64,000 nucleotides of DNA from Antedon bifida (GCA_963402885.1 OY727094.1:17610501-17674500), one strand, 5' to 3'; shown: positions 60,501 through 62,887, numbered from the stretch's first letter. The notes: generated from the sequence alone by a model not told the origin. Numbers and translations are program-made.

Positions 60501-61403
60501 ACATTTTGTATGACATTGTAATGGTGGTTTGATACTGTAATTATTATGTAAGGTGATTTGTTAAAAACTAGGTACGGTAAATAACTTACAAAATTATATT
60601 TGTACCACTATTTCAGTTTTATTTATGTTTGTTAATCCGAGTATAAAGAAAGAATAAATGTGGCAGATATACTATCTGTATCTTATATTGTATATGGAAA
60701 AAATAATTACAACCTAATAACAAAGAACTATAATTGTGGTGTGTATTAAAAGATCACTTTAGCTCTTAACCAAATTGGTGGTGATGTTGTTGAAAGGAAT
60801 AAAGGAGAGTATCGCAAATGAGTATGATGATAATAATAAAATAAATGAATACAGTCTATATGTCTATCAACTAGCATCTTTGATCATTTGTACCTCTATG
60901 TGATATATAGGTAGAATCATAGTGTTTCAAAGTTATTAAACAATTTTGTGAAAATGAACTAAAGAAATTTTGTGTAATAGAAGTGTACATAATTCCGACT
61001 TAATTACTGTATATCTACACTTTGGAATAAGGATTATATTTCAATAGTATGTTGCTGTAGTTTTCATTGTTTTATAAAGAGTTCAATGGAAATGTTTAAA
61101 CATGACAAAATGTATAGTGTCATAGCAATTTTTATGAATAAATATCAGAGAAAAAAATATATTGAAAAACTTCAAATAATGCCAATTCTAGCATCAATAA
61201 AAACATTAAATAGCATTATAACATGCAGATATTATTACTCAAAAGATCATTATATTTAAAATACAAAATATCAAAAAATATGACTATGAAAGAATGTAAC
61301 TTACTCTATCTTGGATATTGATGTCTAACCCTGCATCAACCAGCAGGTTACAGCAGGCTGAGTTACCTGCCACAGCTGCCAAATGCAAAGCTGAGCGTCC
61401 AAC
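353..61403 (-). CDS. ANK-Death-ROC-COR (ROCO-family) protein gene, overall model
   Basis: About 20 exons on the minus strand join in one frame through GT-AG introns. Counting from the first ankyrin exon as residue 1, the model has ankyrin repeats at 1-138, a degenerate repeat at about 139-169, a Death domain at about 182-264, a ROC GTPase at about 265-567, a COR domain at about 568-859, and a C-terminal region to about 957. The GTPase motifs are GLENVGKT (303-310), DFGGQ (472-476) and GTHYE (551-555). ROCO proteins such as DAPK1, LRRK2 and MFHAS1 are GTP-binding scaffolds. With a Death domain and no kinase exon seen, a death or innate-immune signalling adaptor is likely; this is inference. 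Introns total over 55 kb and are packed with transposons. The true 5' end and the 3' terminal exon are not certain, and the gene may extend past both window edges. Confidence 0.9.
567..955. other. Intron 19/20
   Basis: No gene or repeat recognised in this AT-rich stretch. Confidence 0.6.
956..1036 (-). CDS. Exon 19 of model: C-terminal linker
   Basis: An 81-base phase-0 exon, TTIVRTTIMNTASPSKDDDP, then QREVCKK, with a GTAAGT donor. It is hydrophilic and runs into the helix of the next exon. No known domain is recognised; the call rests on splice signals and phase. Confidence 0.65.
1172..1375 (+). pseudogene. Penelope-like element relic, GIY-YIG endonuclease
   Basis: On the plus strand, broken by stops, CNVVYIGETKCRFVEHLGSI and later NEHSLSDITISSVKV appear. 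VVYIGET with a downstream R..EH and H-S-DI-V pattern matches the GIY-YIG nuclease at the C-terminus of Penelope-like retroelements. It lies antisense in the intron between exons 18 and 19. No intact frame remains. Confidence 0.65.
1965..2135 (+). repeat. LINE 3' tail relic (GGATCCCAATG family)
   Basis: It contains AAGGATCCCAATGGAAATAAG and ends in an AAATAAATTCAATTC tail. A diverged sister copy lies at 16425-16580. The pattern of unique 3' UTR plus short A-rich tail fits a CR1/L2-type non-LTR element; no coding part is seen. Confidence 0.5.
2592..2873 (-). CDS. Exon 18 of model: COR domain, C-terminal part
   Basis: A 282-base phase-0 exon of 94 codons. RTFYVLSRLKP aligns with the YLVPSxLP strand and GYLPDDLFQRVATKFIEKFQ with the YLPxGLFxRLI motif of COR domains. 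The rest ends LDIDTLNNCRYFQ with a GTAAAC donor. Confidence 0.85.
2963..3025 (-). CDS. Possible extra exon: diverged duplicate of the next exon's start
   Basis: A 63-base open segment between an AG acceptor and a GTATTT donor, phase 0 on both sides. It reads DVGRGFLSHLKQLVLRRKSI. It resembles the start of the following exon (NVGRTFYVLSRLKPQ), and the intron just upstream of both is also similar. It is either a real 21-codon insertion, a mutually exclusive exon or a decaying duplicate. Confidence 0.4.
3100..3260 (-). repeat. Cryptic tandem repeat of GGTAATTGTCC-like units
   Basis: A run of diverged short units of the type GACAATTACCCC / GACAACTACCCC with a poly-C core near 3120-3135. It is the reverse complement of the unit seen at 5600-5890. 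Confidence 0.6.
3400..3960. repeat. Diverged tandem array, about 145-base unit
   Basis: About four copies share GCTTATGACATGTACAA (near 3480, 3631 and 3767, weaker near 3938) and ATTACATAACTTTGTGAA (near 3562 and 3708). Copies are highly diverged and purely non-coding, so the array is old. Confidence 0.65.
5600..5890 (+). repeat. Cryptic tandem repeat of TAATTGTCCTA units
   Basis: Some 14 diverged units of 16-20 bases on the theme TAATTGTCCTAAGG. The same unit occurs inverted at 3100-3260, placing the two blocks on either side of the 145-base array. Confidence 0.65.
5941..6096 (-). CDS. Exon 17 of model: COR domain, winged helix part
   Basis: A 156-base phase-0 exon. It reads LSLKQLWSNLNEGKLDEKLL and RHIWKDESDEMIDFFVSLMQ, ending FGLMCEKKTKK. 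The L..LW..L..G.L....L..IW sequence followed by the L-M..FGL helix is typical of COR. The donor GTATTT is weak. Confidence 0.85.
6289..6474 (-). CDS. Exon 16 of model: COR domain, middle
   Basis: A 186-base phase-0 exon. LLLEYLHDIGEILFYPDD is the hallmark COR motif (LxxLHxxGxIxYF/Y). The next segment, IDLMGVVDKFKTIITV, corresponds to the usual LDPQWL.D....I strand-helix but lacks its PQW residues. The donor GTTAGC was used rather than the read-through stop beyond it, because the next exon is then in frame. Confidence 0.85.
6475..7090. other. Intron 15/16
   Basis: AT-rich sequence with nothing recognised. Confidence 0.6.
7091..7342 (-). CDS. Exon 15 of model: ROC end and COR start
   Basis: A 252-base phase-0 exon of 84 codons. 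It reads EIKNILWKAMKGKLYWDMVF, then a segment with ENSVPFEKSG, then LPIKWLQVLHEIQQLRKKGK. The VP-IKWL..E..L.....K sequence is the conserved start of COR domains, the dimerisation module that always follows ROC. Confidence 0.85.
7664..7884. repeat. Direct duplication, about 115-base unit
   Basis: The copy starting at 7664 and the one starting at 7779 match almost base for base (AATCACAGACATTTTTTATC through AAAGCATTTAATTAT). The second lacks 9 bases. Near identity points to a recent tandem duplication. Confidence 0.9.
8210..9305. repeat. Two diverged copies of a roughly 550-base repeat in tandem
   Basis: The first copy runs from about 8216 and the second from about 8832. Shared landmarks in order are TCTGCCTTAAT, ATAAAAGCGCA, GCAATACTGGATAT, GAGGTGCGCA / AAGGTGCGCA, a TTTGTGTGTG stretch, ATTTTGC followed by a T run, and TTTGTAA-GTGGT. 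The repeat begins with CCCGTGCTCCGCAC, common at ends of dispersed invertebrate repeats. Confidence 0.65.
9345..9421 (-). repeat. tRNA-derived SINE head
   Basis: On the minus strand a type 2 RNA polymerase III promoter is visible: A-box TGGCTCAGTGAG and B-box GTTCGAATCC (9349-9358). The spacing resembles a tRNA, but no cloverleaf can be completed, so this is a SINE head rather than a tRNA gene. The duplicated block to its left may be its body. Confidence 0.6.
10519..10677 (-). CDS. Exon 14 of model: ROC G4 region
   Basis: A 159-base phase-0 exon. It includes LEFILFWIRSVFVNVR, then KILLIGTHYESLGKTEQER. GTHxD in this position is the ROCO counterpart of the NKxD guanine-specificity motif; here the acidic residue is Glu rather than Asp. 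The donor is GTAACA. Confidence 0.85.
10944..11033 (-). CDS. Exon 13 of model: ROC core strand
   Basis: A 90-base phase-0 exon reading IFMVSYAVVCVVFNLNEGLN, then APAKVRDPTT. The hydrophobic VVCVVFNLNEGL stretch matches the ROC strand after switch II (AVYLLVFDLS in relatives). The donor is GTAAGT. Confidence 0.85.
11034..11751. other. Intron 12/13
   Basis: No gene seen; a short AAT microsatellite lies near 11475-11497. Confidence 0.6.
11752..11912 (-). CDS. Exon 12 of model: ROC switch II (DFGGQ)
   Basis: A 161-base exon, phase 1 in and phase 0 out. It ends FVMNIWDFGGQPIYHVIQR. WDFGGQ is the family form of the DxxG motif that senses the gamma phosphate; the aromatic residue and YH that follow are typical of ROC domains. 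The first half, EIPKWFRNKLVSKLRSAG, looks helical. Confidence 0.9.
11913..12318. other. Intron 11/12
   Basis: Nothing recognised. Confidence 0.6.
12319..12432 (-). CDS. Exon 11 of model: linker cassette B in ROC
   Basis: Also 114 bases with phase 1 in and out. The peptide is low-complexity and charged: SRHEEEKNPTGASTSKQEAK, then SGETSTSSNPMPSPQKE. Rich in Ser, Thr, Glu, Lys and Pro, it is likely disordered and phosphorylatable (inference). It sits in the loop joining switch I to switch II. Confidence 0.7.
12433..12849. other. Intron 10/11
   Basis: Separates the two cassette exons; nothing recognised within. Confidence 0.6.
12850..12963 (-). CDS. Exon 10 of model: linker cassette A in ROC
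   Basis: A 114-base exon, phase 1 in and out, donor GTAAAA. It reads MYQDAVTDVTVKQMLKSP, then a basic Pro/Gly-rich stretch ending GPSKQETKS. It falls between Walker A and switch II and carries no GTPase motif. Removal leaves the frame intact. Its SKQETKSG end recurs in the next exon as SKQEAKSG. Confidence 0.7.
13249..13352 (-). CDS. Exon 9 of model: ROC switch I region
   Basis: A 104-base exon, phase 2 in and phase 1 out. It reads FNPLHIITDAMVKTTVCTP and then NNKEMLKETTQD. The acceptor at 13353 (AG before GTTTAATCC on the coding strand) was chosen over the nearer AG inside the exon, because only this one restores frame with the P-loop exon. The acceptor lies about 45 bases from the 3' end of the LINE filling the upstream intron. 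Confidence 0.8.
13398..16212 (-). mobile_element. 5'-truncated LINE (CR1/L2/Jockey group), frameshifted
   Basis: Reading 16212 down to 13398: the end of an AP endonuclease (YRPP, GDFNINL, IDHVYVS, GSDHDGI), then reverse transcriptase with YRPISL, LFLDFSKAFDRV, SSGVPQGSVLGP and LLYADDVAIY (near 14530), a C-terminal domain (LVRPIMEYGMPAW, LERVQ) and a 3' UTR. The tail is built of ATGAAATGAA units. The frame breaks near 16.02, 15.09, 14.27 and 13.99 kb, so it is dead. It lies in the same orientation as the host gene, inside one intron, and ends about 45 bases before the acceptor of exon 9. A trinucleotide ATT run sits in the 3' UTR (13620-13670). Confidence 0.9.
14207..15876 (-). pseudogene. Reverse transcriptase of the LINE at 13.4-16.2 kb
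   Basis: Two overlapping open frames, 15022-15876 and 14207-15106, differ by one frame shift near 15.06-15.10 kb. The upstream part holds the connection from endonuclease (KAKRRSKPSWITPDI, APGPDGI with the conserved PGPDG). The downstream part holds the RT palm with LDFSKAFD and YADD catalytic aspartates. The remaining C-terminal part is in another frame at 13999-14352 and a further one at 13703-13990 (SWDRLSQDLRN). Confidence 0.9.
16390..16585 (+). repeat. LINE 3' tail relic, second copy
   Basis: It shares TAAGGATCCCAATG-AAATAAG with 1965-2135 and ends GGTAAAATAAATTGAAAC. It lies between the truncated LINE and the TTAA element. Confidence 0.45.
16654..20183. mobile_element. 3.5-kb TTAA-flanked DNA transposon, non-autonomous
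   Basis: Both ends are flanked by TTAA (16650-16653 and 20184-20187). The left end starts GAGCGGTTGACTACAAATAT and the inverted right end GAGCAGTTGTCTATAAATAT. The inverted similarity continues inward (ACCTA, GTGGCCAA, GATTTTCTT, and TGGTTGCCATGGTAAC against TTGTTGCCATAGTAAC), so the terminal repeats are long and diverged. TTAA target sites are used by piggyBac and Kolobok elements. No transposase frame exists inside; the longest open frame is 61 codons. A MITE is nested at 19123. The right end lies about 43 bases from the donor of the P-loop exon. Confidence 0.75.
19123..19615. mobile_element. 493-base MITE, pogo/Tigger-like, copy 1
   Basis: The terminal inverted repeats CAGTAGAACCTTCGTTTTAC and CAGTAGAACCTCCATTTTAC are flanked by TA (19121-19122, 19616-19617). 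The CAGTAGAACC start and TA target are typical of the pogo/Tigger branch of Tc1/mariner. There is no coding capacity. The copy at 50814-51306 has the same length and reads the same throughout. Confidence 0.9.
20231..20396 (-). CDS. Exon 8 of model: ROC domain P-loop
   Basis: A 166-base exon ending in GRTIFVGLENVGKTSTINSL. GLENVGKT matches the Walker A consensus GxxxxGK[ST] and contacts GTP phosphates and Mg in this family. The preceding helix (ARGPDAVKAFQNALKEGQ) precedes the ROC P-loop. The donor GTAAGC lies only 43 bases from the end of a large TTAA-flanked transposon. Confidence 0.9.
20685..22850 (-). mobile_element. Second LINE, internally deleted
   Basis: The whole intron between the Death and P-loop exons is mostly this non-LTR element in the gene's own orientation. 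The 3' UTR and A-rich/GATGAATGAA tail lie at about 20685-20796, the single 593-codon frame at 20797-22578, and the 5' UTR extends to about 22.7-22.85 kb. The exact 5' end is not seen. Confidence 0.8.
20797..22578 (-). CDS. ORF1-reverse transcriptase fusion of the deleted LINE
   Basis: An intact 593-codon frame. Residues 1 to about 290 are an ORF1-like protein of no recognised domain (helical FDTLHMICMGYFSLANVKKA, then a Ser/Asp-rich stretch). From about residue 295 the sequence abruptly becomes reverse transcriptase: VLVSWYTNQRF, NGVRQGGVMSPLLFN, LSYADDMVLIAPS and YNKKKSVCMLF, then the thumb and C-terminal region. The endonuclease and the RT fingers, which should lie between, are missing, and the junction (near PKKYRSE/NRGTP) keeps the frame. 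The palm keeps YADD, but motifs before it are lost, so activity is unlikely. Whether the fusion is expressed cannot be told. Confidence 0.8.
   Translation of the reverse strand: MPGYKRSMANQSEVNHERRISADAEDTIQQVCIDQNNAKESNLYHDDRRTHAVVNELLCFIVNNIGVMTFDTLHMICMGYFSLANVKKAKEILSIYVEDEESNVHKRSRKIDIMLNDMLTFFVNCNLATLPTFVAADLSKIPIVPVDRIDATALYTEIRKIKYDVLSMRGDIMQAADQRGDLAKKINDIAVERSIRIPSYNYNPVPDVRVSENQSDHHLDPTEQSGSHSFAPVDASMINMNDSIDRRTDRSHVVTDVSFASVVVRGNNSETKSNKEPAVIVPVPKKYRSENRGTPLCVVRVLVSWYTNQRFHVRWGKSLSRDFPVTNGVRQGGVMSPLLFNIYMDDLIVNLSMSRNGCELHGIKLNNLSYADDMVLIAPSASALQHLIHMCEKYSLTHDILYNKKKSVCMLFCPTVRKLSKLPTLNLFDSELDFVRVFNYLGHTLTPDLKDDTDIKRQYRSLCIRANTLCRTFSKCSKNIKCFLFKTYCSNLYCASLWANFNVKSMEALKVCFNNALRLLLNKPRSCSASTMFVENHICSFYELQRKVVFGMLCRLGRSDNIVIKCIHEFAFPSSTLRSRWMKLLYSSNHVSM
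23070..23318 (-). CDS. Exon 7 of model: Death domain
   Basis: A 249-base exon giving about 83 residues. The order is KELIYIANNAFKKRKLIAANLGM, TQEDINSFE, RTFYMLDAWQAK and SELVAALRKAEEKDVADKIE. This has the six-helix Death-fold signature: the W-containing helix (MLDAWQAK, as in the W..L..W pattern of death domains), the LAANLGM..EDI helix 2-3 start, and the C-terminal LVAALRKAE helix. Death domains mediate homotypic assembly in apoptosis and Toll/NF-kB signalling. Its place before the GTPase is unusual for the ROCO family. The whole domain is one exon with phase 1 in and phase 1 out, a movable module. Confidence 0.85.
23319..24188. other. Introns flanking the 36-base linker exon
   Basis: Apart from the linker exon at 23709-23744, nothing recognised. 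The 155-codon minus frame at 23545-24012 runs across that exon into intron and is not a separate gene. Confidence 0.6.
23709..23744 (-). CDS. Exon 6 of model: 36-base linker exon
   Basis: A very short exon, GGPLPYIEMTSS in frame, with an AG acceptor and a GTATGA donor. It links the ankyrin cap to the Death domain and is phase-compatible on both sides (phase 1 in, phase 1 out), so it could also be skipped in frame. The call rests on phase and splice signals, because the peptide itself has no diagnostic motif. Confidence 0.65.
24189..24282 (-). CDS. Exon 5 of model: degenerate ankyrin cap
   Basis: A 94-base exon with phase 0 in and phase 1 out, donor GTAAGT. It reads NGESASDIYNENVCDKYDG and then ends KTEILAILN. 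The start copies the ankyrin repeat start (NGESA for NGDNA) but the TPLHLA turn is lost, as expected of a C-terminal capping repeat. Confidence 0.75.
24283..25528. other. Intron 4/5
   Basis: Holds the Penelope terminal repeat at 25255-25412; the rest is featureless AT-rich sequence. Confidence 0.6.
25255..25412 (+). mobile_element. Penelope-like terminal repeat with hammerhead-like fold
   Basis: It contains CTGAGGA (25313-25319), a hairpin GATCAA / TTGATC, GAAAC (25339) and the palindrome ACGTC, then GAGAA (25347), which pairs with TTCTC (25308). The rest, TTTTCAGAACTAATATAC through TACCGCAAACTTTATATCAA, recurs inverted at 30163-30232. Penelope-like elements are known to carry hammerhead ribozymes in their terminal repeats. 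Confidence 0.55.
25529..25645 (-). CDS. Exon 4 of model: ankyrin repeat 4 (39 residues)
   Basis: A 117-base phase-0 exon, six codons longer than the standard repeat. It reads NGDNALHIIARAK, then a charged insert (LTYEEHK), then FFIKEGRMDISKKN. The insert lies between the two helices. The donor is GTTAGT rather than GTAAGT. Confidence 0.85.
25646..26564. other. Intron 3/4
   Basis: Nothing recognised. Confidence 0.6.
26565..26663 (-). CDS. Exon 3 of model: ankyrin repeat 3
   Basis: A 99-base phase-0 exon reading YGNSPLLAAAASGQTACC and then LVDAGSNVNQQNK, with a GTAAGT donor. The ankyrin pattern is clear, with LLAAA in place of LHLAA. A 15-kb intron precedes it. Confidence 0.9.
26664..28129. 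other. Intron 2/3, first part
   Basis: Non-coding AT-rich DNA with no recognised element. Confidence 0.6.
29500..30110. repeat. Higher-order minisatellite (ATGTGCTATCCATTTGAAA unit)
   Basis: A 19-20 base subunit, ATGTGCTATCCATTTGAAA, is repeated two or three times within each larger unit, which then has CCCGATAATCCTTATAGAAT and a spacer. Two larger units alternate: one ends AATGTACAGTACTATATTCA, the other ATGTACAGTACAGTTATA. The alternating pair is about 235 bases and occurs about twice. Confidence 0.85.
30163..30232 (-). mobile_element. Penelope-like terminal fragment, inverted copy
   Basis: On the minus strand ATCGAAACGTCGAG is followed by AACAGTTCTTTTCAGAACTA and GTGGTGTACCGCAAACTTAT, matching 25337-25405. 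The CTGANGA half of the hammerhead is missing here. Confidence 0.55.
31145..37949. other. Intron 2/3, middle part
   Basis: Two diverged copies of a roughly 150-base stretch lie at about 31405-31510 and 31560-31695. A hAT-like terminus starts at 32191. The remainder, including the minus-strand open frames near 34.3 and 35.5 kb, has no coding signature I can support. Confidence 0.5.
32191..32260 (+). mobile_element. hAT-like terminus, partner end not found
   Basis: CAGTGGTGGTGTCAGCGGGG resembles the terminal repeat of the hAT-type element at 43772. A hairpin GGGGGCTGTATCCCC-like stretch follows. No matching right end or 8-base target duplication was found, so this may be a fragment. Confidence 0.4.
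37950..38160. repeat. Foldback element with a third arm
   Basis: The left arm (TATCAAATATACAAATATTT, TTGTTCACGTAATCC) and the right arm (GGATTACATGAACAA, TTTGATATCAATTTTTA) are inverted around a 25-base spacer. A third copy of the arm, ATTACGTGAACAAAATGTTT, lies at about 38257-38310. The outer parts (ATCGCGAT, AAATCGCGAAATC) also mirror. Confidence 0.7.
38550..39640 (+). pseudogene. LINE reverse transcriptase relic
   Basis: Scattered plus-strand fragments read LLDYKKIFNLIDHNVLVEKL, INDLPVYIPLVMYMHDASL and FTSDLSWQSHVNN, matching RT palm, YxDD and thumb motifs. Stops and shifts are many. The YMDD segment appears twice (about 38567 and 39358), so the relic is rearranged. Confidence 0.6.
39895..40540 (-). 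pseudogene. Penelope-like reverse transcriptase relic
   Basis: On the minus strand the 83-codon frame at 40280-40531 holds KDIIIIRTNKGAKVNIMIIE, the counterpart of the ADKGGAVVV motif of Penelope RTs. Further on, DSDGSPKTRPIIS and then FVYNDNAYYQQIYG and GVSMGSPLAPILSN appear. The GxxMGSPLSP motif is diagnostic of this group. It is interrupted by stops and a deletion. Confidence 0.7.
40541..41977. other. Intron 2/3, last part
   Basis: Nothing recognised apart from a spliceable-looking segment near 41108-41166 that I rejected. Confidence 0.5.
41978..42076 (-). CDS. Exon 2 of model: ankyrin repeat 2
   Basis: A 99-base phase-0 exon with a GTAAGT donor. It reads KGNTALHLGALYGHVDV and then CQTLVDMAAAVDQQNN. 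It continues exactly from the previous repeat (ending DINIQDR) and is separated from it by a 19-kb transposon-filled intron. Confidence 0.9.
42077..43329. other. Intron 1/2, first part
   Basis: Nothing recognised. Confidence 0.6.
43330..43771. repeat. Tandem array, about 70-80 base unit
   Basis: About five units contain CTACTACACCACATAAAATA, AACAGTGATTATGA and GCTGTAGCTATAGGCCTACC. The array is cut by the hAT-type insertion and resumes at 44748 with TAAACAGTGTGTATGATCAT. Confidence 0.85.
43772..44747. mobile_element. 976-base hAT-type non-autonomous transposon
   Basis: The termini CAGTGGTGGCGCCAG and, inverted, CAGTGGTGGTGCCAG are flanked by an 8-base direct duplication TAAACAGT (43764-43771 and 44748-44755). 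An 8-base target site and a CAGTGG start fit the hAT superfamily. There is no transposase. A poly-C run of about 20 lies near the right end. The insertion split a tandem array unit. Confidence 0.85.
45360..45545. repeat. Foldback MITE of about 185 bases
   Basis: The left half, TGGGTGACGCCATTTCACAG ... GGAGCAGCTCCCCCTCC ... AAGTCAAAAC ... TAGAGGG, is mirrored by CCCTCTATGATTTTGACTTT ... GAGGGCGCGCTACTCCATGG ... AATGGCGCCACCCA. The arms cover almost the entire element. No clear target duplication was found. Confidence 0.7.
46880..46985. repeat. Dispersed repeat, GGCCATATACATGGCTGCAG family, copy 1
   Basis: AAGGCCATATACATGGCTGC, AAATTTGAGTTAGTGTTTAC and CGACATAGTGAGCT-like segments recur at 62085-62175. 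GACCGACC repetition is present. Non-coding. Confidence 0.65.
47000..48557. other. Intron 1/2, region before the SINEs
   Basis: From about 47985 to 48430 there are diverged repeats of an ACATAATTGGAATTGTACTG-type motif (near 47990, 48220, 48300 and 48400). The rest is featureless. Confidence 0.45.
48558..49116 (+). repeat. tRNA-derived SINE with nested second SINE
   Basis: The head GAGGGCGCGTTGCGCAATG ... ACTACTGATTTAGCG has B-box GGTTCGAATCC (48606-48616). The body includes CTCCACCTAGGTGTATAAAT, and the tail is AATAAGCGCTATATAAAAAC near 49088-49108. Between about 48765 and 49030 a second SINE lies inverted (minus-strand tail GCGCTATTTAAATCTCTCTA), placed at an AAT-rich site of the first. Confidence 0.65.
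49185..49300 (-). repeat. SINE 3' tail fragment
   Basis: On the minus strand GTGAAGCGCCGCTGATTATA is followed by GTGCGCTATACAAGTAATAA and AAT repeats, the same tail style as the neighbouring SINEs. Confidence 0.5.
49714..49810 (+). mobile_element. Possible hAT-like terminus fragment
   Basis: CAGGGGCGGTAGCAGG starts like a hAT-type end, and CAGGGCCTTAGCCAGG follows 55 bases on. No matching inverted end was found. Confidence 0.25.
50814..51306. mobile_element. 493-base MITE, pogo/Tigger-like, copy 2
   Basis: Same ends, length and orientation as 19123-19615, flanked by TA (50812-50813, 51307-51308). I found no difference on reading both through. Confidence 0.9.
52120..53080 (+). pseudogene. 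Old LINE reverse transcriptase relic, host of the LTR insertion
   Basis: Plus-strand fragments read AISHTPLINHS, FESTFLDLSKTF, YADDTTLYFNNN and a later LHYCNIVWG-like thumb piece near 52970. The order fits one RT. Stops abound and base use is very AT-rich. Its 3' part should continue after the LTR element, from 57530. Confidence 0.6.
53217..53392 (+). repeat. 5' LTR
   Basis: 176 bases, TGTGAGGCCC to CAAACA. Its last base forms the A of the gag ATG. Confidence 0.95.
53392..57444 (+). pseudogene. gag-pol polyprotein, two in-frame stops
   Basis: A single frame of 1350 codons interrupted by TAA at 55162-55164 and TAA at 55441-55443; all three segments share one frame, so no shift is needed. Gag occupies about residues 1-260, with zinc knuckles CNYCGKVHQRGMQHC and CNTCRKRGHFSTVC at about 219-255. 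The protease motif is DSGS at about 298. RT has RMCVDLSQLNK, FFTVIDALKGYHQIPL and, after the first stop, IVDDVVIFS with the catalytic Asp pair at 55186-55191. RNase H has TTDACRHGIGY, ELEMLA and IVTDHHPL. Integrase has HHAHPG..C..C zinc residues, ADFAFVNG, WCDGGPQFT and QSNGKAEATVK (DDE). The frame ends 96 bases inside the 3' LTR. Confidence 0.9.
57349..57524 (+). repeat. 3' LTR
   Basis: 176 bases, reading identical to the 5' LTR; it contains the gag-pol stop codon TGA at 57442-57444. Confidence 0.95.
57530..58868. other. Intron 1/2, region after the LTR element
   Basis: The first few hundred bases may be the 3' part of the LINE relic split by the LTR element. No motif is left to prove it. 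Confidence 0.4.
58869..59652. repeat. Tandem duplication, about 370-410 base unit
   Basis: Unit 1 starts at 58869 and unit 2 at 59236 (CCAGAAAC). Shared landmarks are TAGTCATCTGATAATATTTT, GTAGCACAATAAAA, GATCAATAGAAATT, AGCTTGTTAAA, TAATAAATGAAT and TTGGTCTGAATAAAATCAAT. Unit 2 carries its own 41-base duplication. A poor third relative lies near 36735-36930. Confidence 0.75.
59653..61304. other. Intron 1/2, last part
   Basis: No recognised element; the open frames near 60.2 kb lack coding signature. Confidence 0.6.
61305..61403 (-). CDS. Exon 1 of model: ankyrin repeat 1
   Basis: A 99-base, 33-codon phase-0 exon with acceptor CT and donor AC on the plus strand (donor GTAAGT on the coding strand). 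It reads GRSALHLAAVAGNSACC followed by LLVDAGLDINIQ, a textbook ankyrin repeat with the TALHLAA-like turn and the LLxxGAxxN helix end. One repeat per symmetric 99-base exon is typical of ankyrin genes. Its 5' neighbour may be the hydrophobic exon near 62.8 kb or an exon outside the window. Confidence 0.9.
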
Positions 61404-62084
61404 CTAAAATATAAAATCTTTTACATATTTATTGGTTAATTAATATTTTATATAATTATACATCCATTAAGTGTCAATTTTCAAAATTCAATTTGTAACT
61501 TGTATTTGCTGTGTGATCATATACGCAATGCACACAAATACAAATCAAATCAAATTAGCTTTTTAAAATTTTATTTCTACTTTTGTATACATTTTTATTA
61601 TTATTACGTAAAAATTTTGTTGCCTGGTATTTAAATTATTTAACTTTTTTTTAATTTAATATTGTTTAAATATTAAATTACTGGATTGGTTTGGTGTACA
61701 AACTTTTACTTTCAGGGGCATGTTTAAAACTTCAATATATTTAAATTATCCTTTGTGCGATCATAGAGCAAAGAAATAGTTCATTGCTCTATGGTGTGAT
61801 GGTGGCATTAGCTAGTACAAGTTATTGTGAGTGTAGCATATCCTATTTTATCGATTGCTTTGGTACTTTCATTTCAATTGGAAGCCTTGCACATGGTTAT
61901 TATTTTGTATGTAATGCAAATCTATTATTTTATATTATCAGAGATAATGGCCTGCACTATTCTAAAGAAAGATTTGTTAGTGTACCAACAAAACATTGTC
62001 CGTTTTAAGAGGTTTGACATACACACATTAGTCTAAATATTGATTGTAACAATATTAATGTTGAGTTTAATCTGATAAAAAAAC

Positions 62085-62178
62085 AAGGCCATATACATGG
62101 CTGCAGTCGTGTGCGCAAATTTGAGTTAGTGTTTACCGACCGACCAACATAGTGAGCTGTAGAGTCACGTTGCACACG
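62085..62178. repeat. Dispersed repeat, GGCCATATACATGGCTGCAG family, copy 2
   Basis: Matches 46880-46985: AAGGCCATATACATGGCTGC, AAATTTGAGTTAGTGTTTAC, CGACCGACC, ACATAGTGAGCTGTAGAGT. It is shorter in the GACC run. Confidence 0.65.
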
Positions 62179-62821
62179 ACTAAAATAGATAAACAAGTTA
62201 ATTGTAGACATCTTTTTGAACCACATAACAGATATATGTATAAACATGTTTTCATTTTTTTAATTTGTTAGATCAAATGGACAGTTTTTAGAAATACCAT
62301 GACCATTTTCATACCTCCCTGGATAGCTCAAGCCTGTCTTTAAAATGGGTGAAGGTTTGGCTGATGCCAGAATACTACCAAGAACCAAACAAATCATATA
62401 AATGTAAAAAATATTAAAATTTATACATTTTAATAGATTTTATAACATCTTTATTATTTGTGTTTTATATTTATTGAATTGACTTATTAAAATGATTAAA
62501 ATTGACACCAAAAAAATTGTTATATTCTTTTTATTTCAAGGATATAACAAAAACAATCACTGGAAATAAGACATTATACAGTAATTATAAAAGAAATAAT
62601 AAACATTATTTATTCATATGTATACATACTGACATTTCAAACAAATTTAATGCAACTAAAAATTATCTAATAAAAAATTATATAAATCCTAAATAACTAA
62701 TGATTTTAAAACAAAAATAAATAATCTGATATTAATATATTATTTTGATGAACATTGAAGACAAAAAGTTCAATACATTGTGTATAGGATGTGAATAATA
62801 TTCACTGAGGCTAAAACTTAC

Positions 62822-62887
62822 ATAGTAGACCATGGTCGCCAGGAGTATACCAATAAACAAATAAAGTGCTGTATGTTCCATAATCAT
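62822..62887 (-). CDS. Possible first exon with hydrophobic N-terminus
   Basis: A 66-base open segment starting at an ATG and ending at a GTAAGT donor in phase 0, compatible with the first ankyrin exon. The peptide MIMEHTALYLFIGILLATMV is a good signal-anchor or signal peptide shape. Cytosolic ROCO proteins do not normally have one, so the match may be accidental. Confidence 0.3.
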
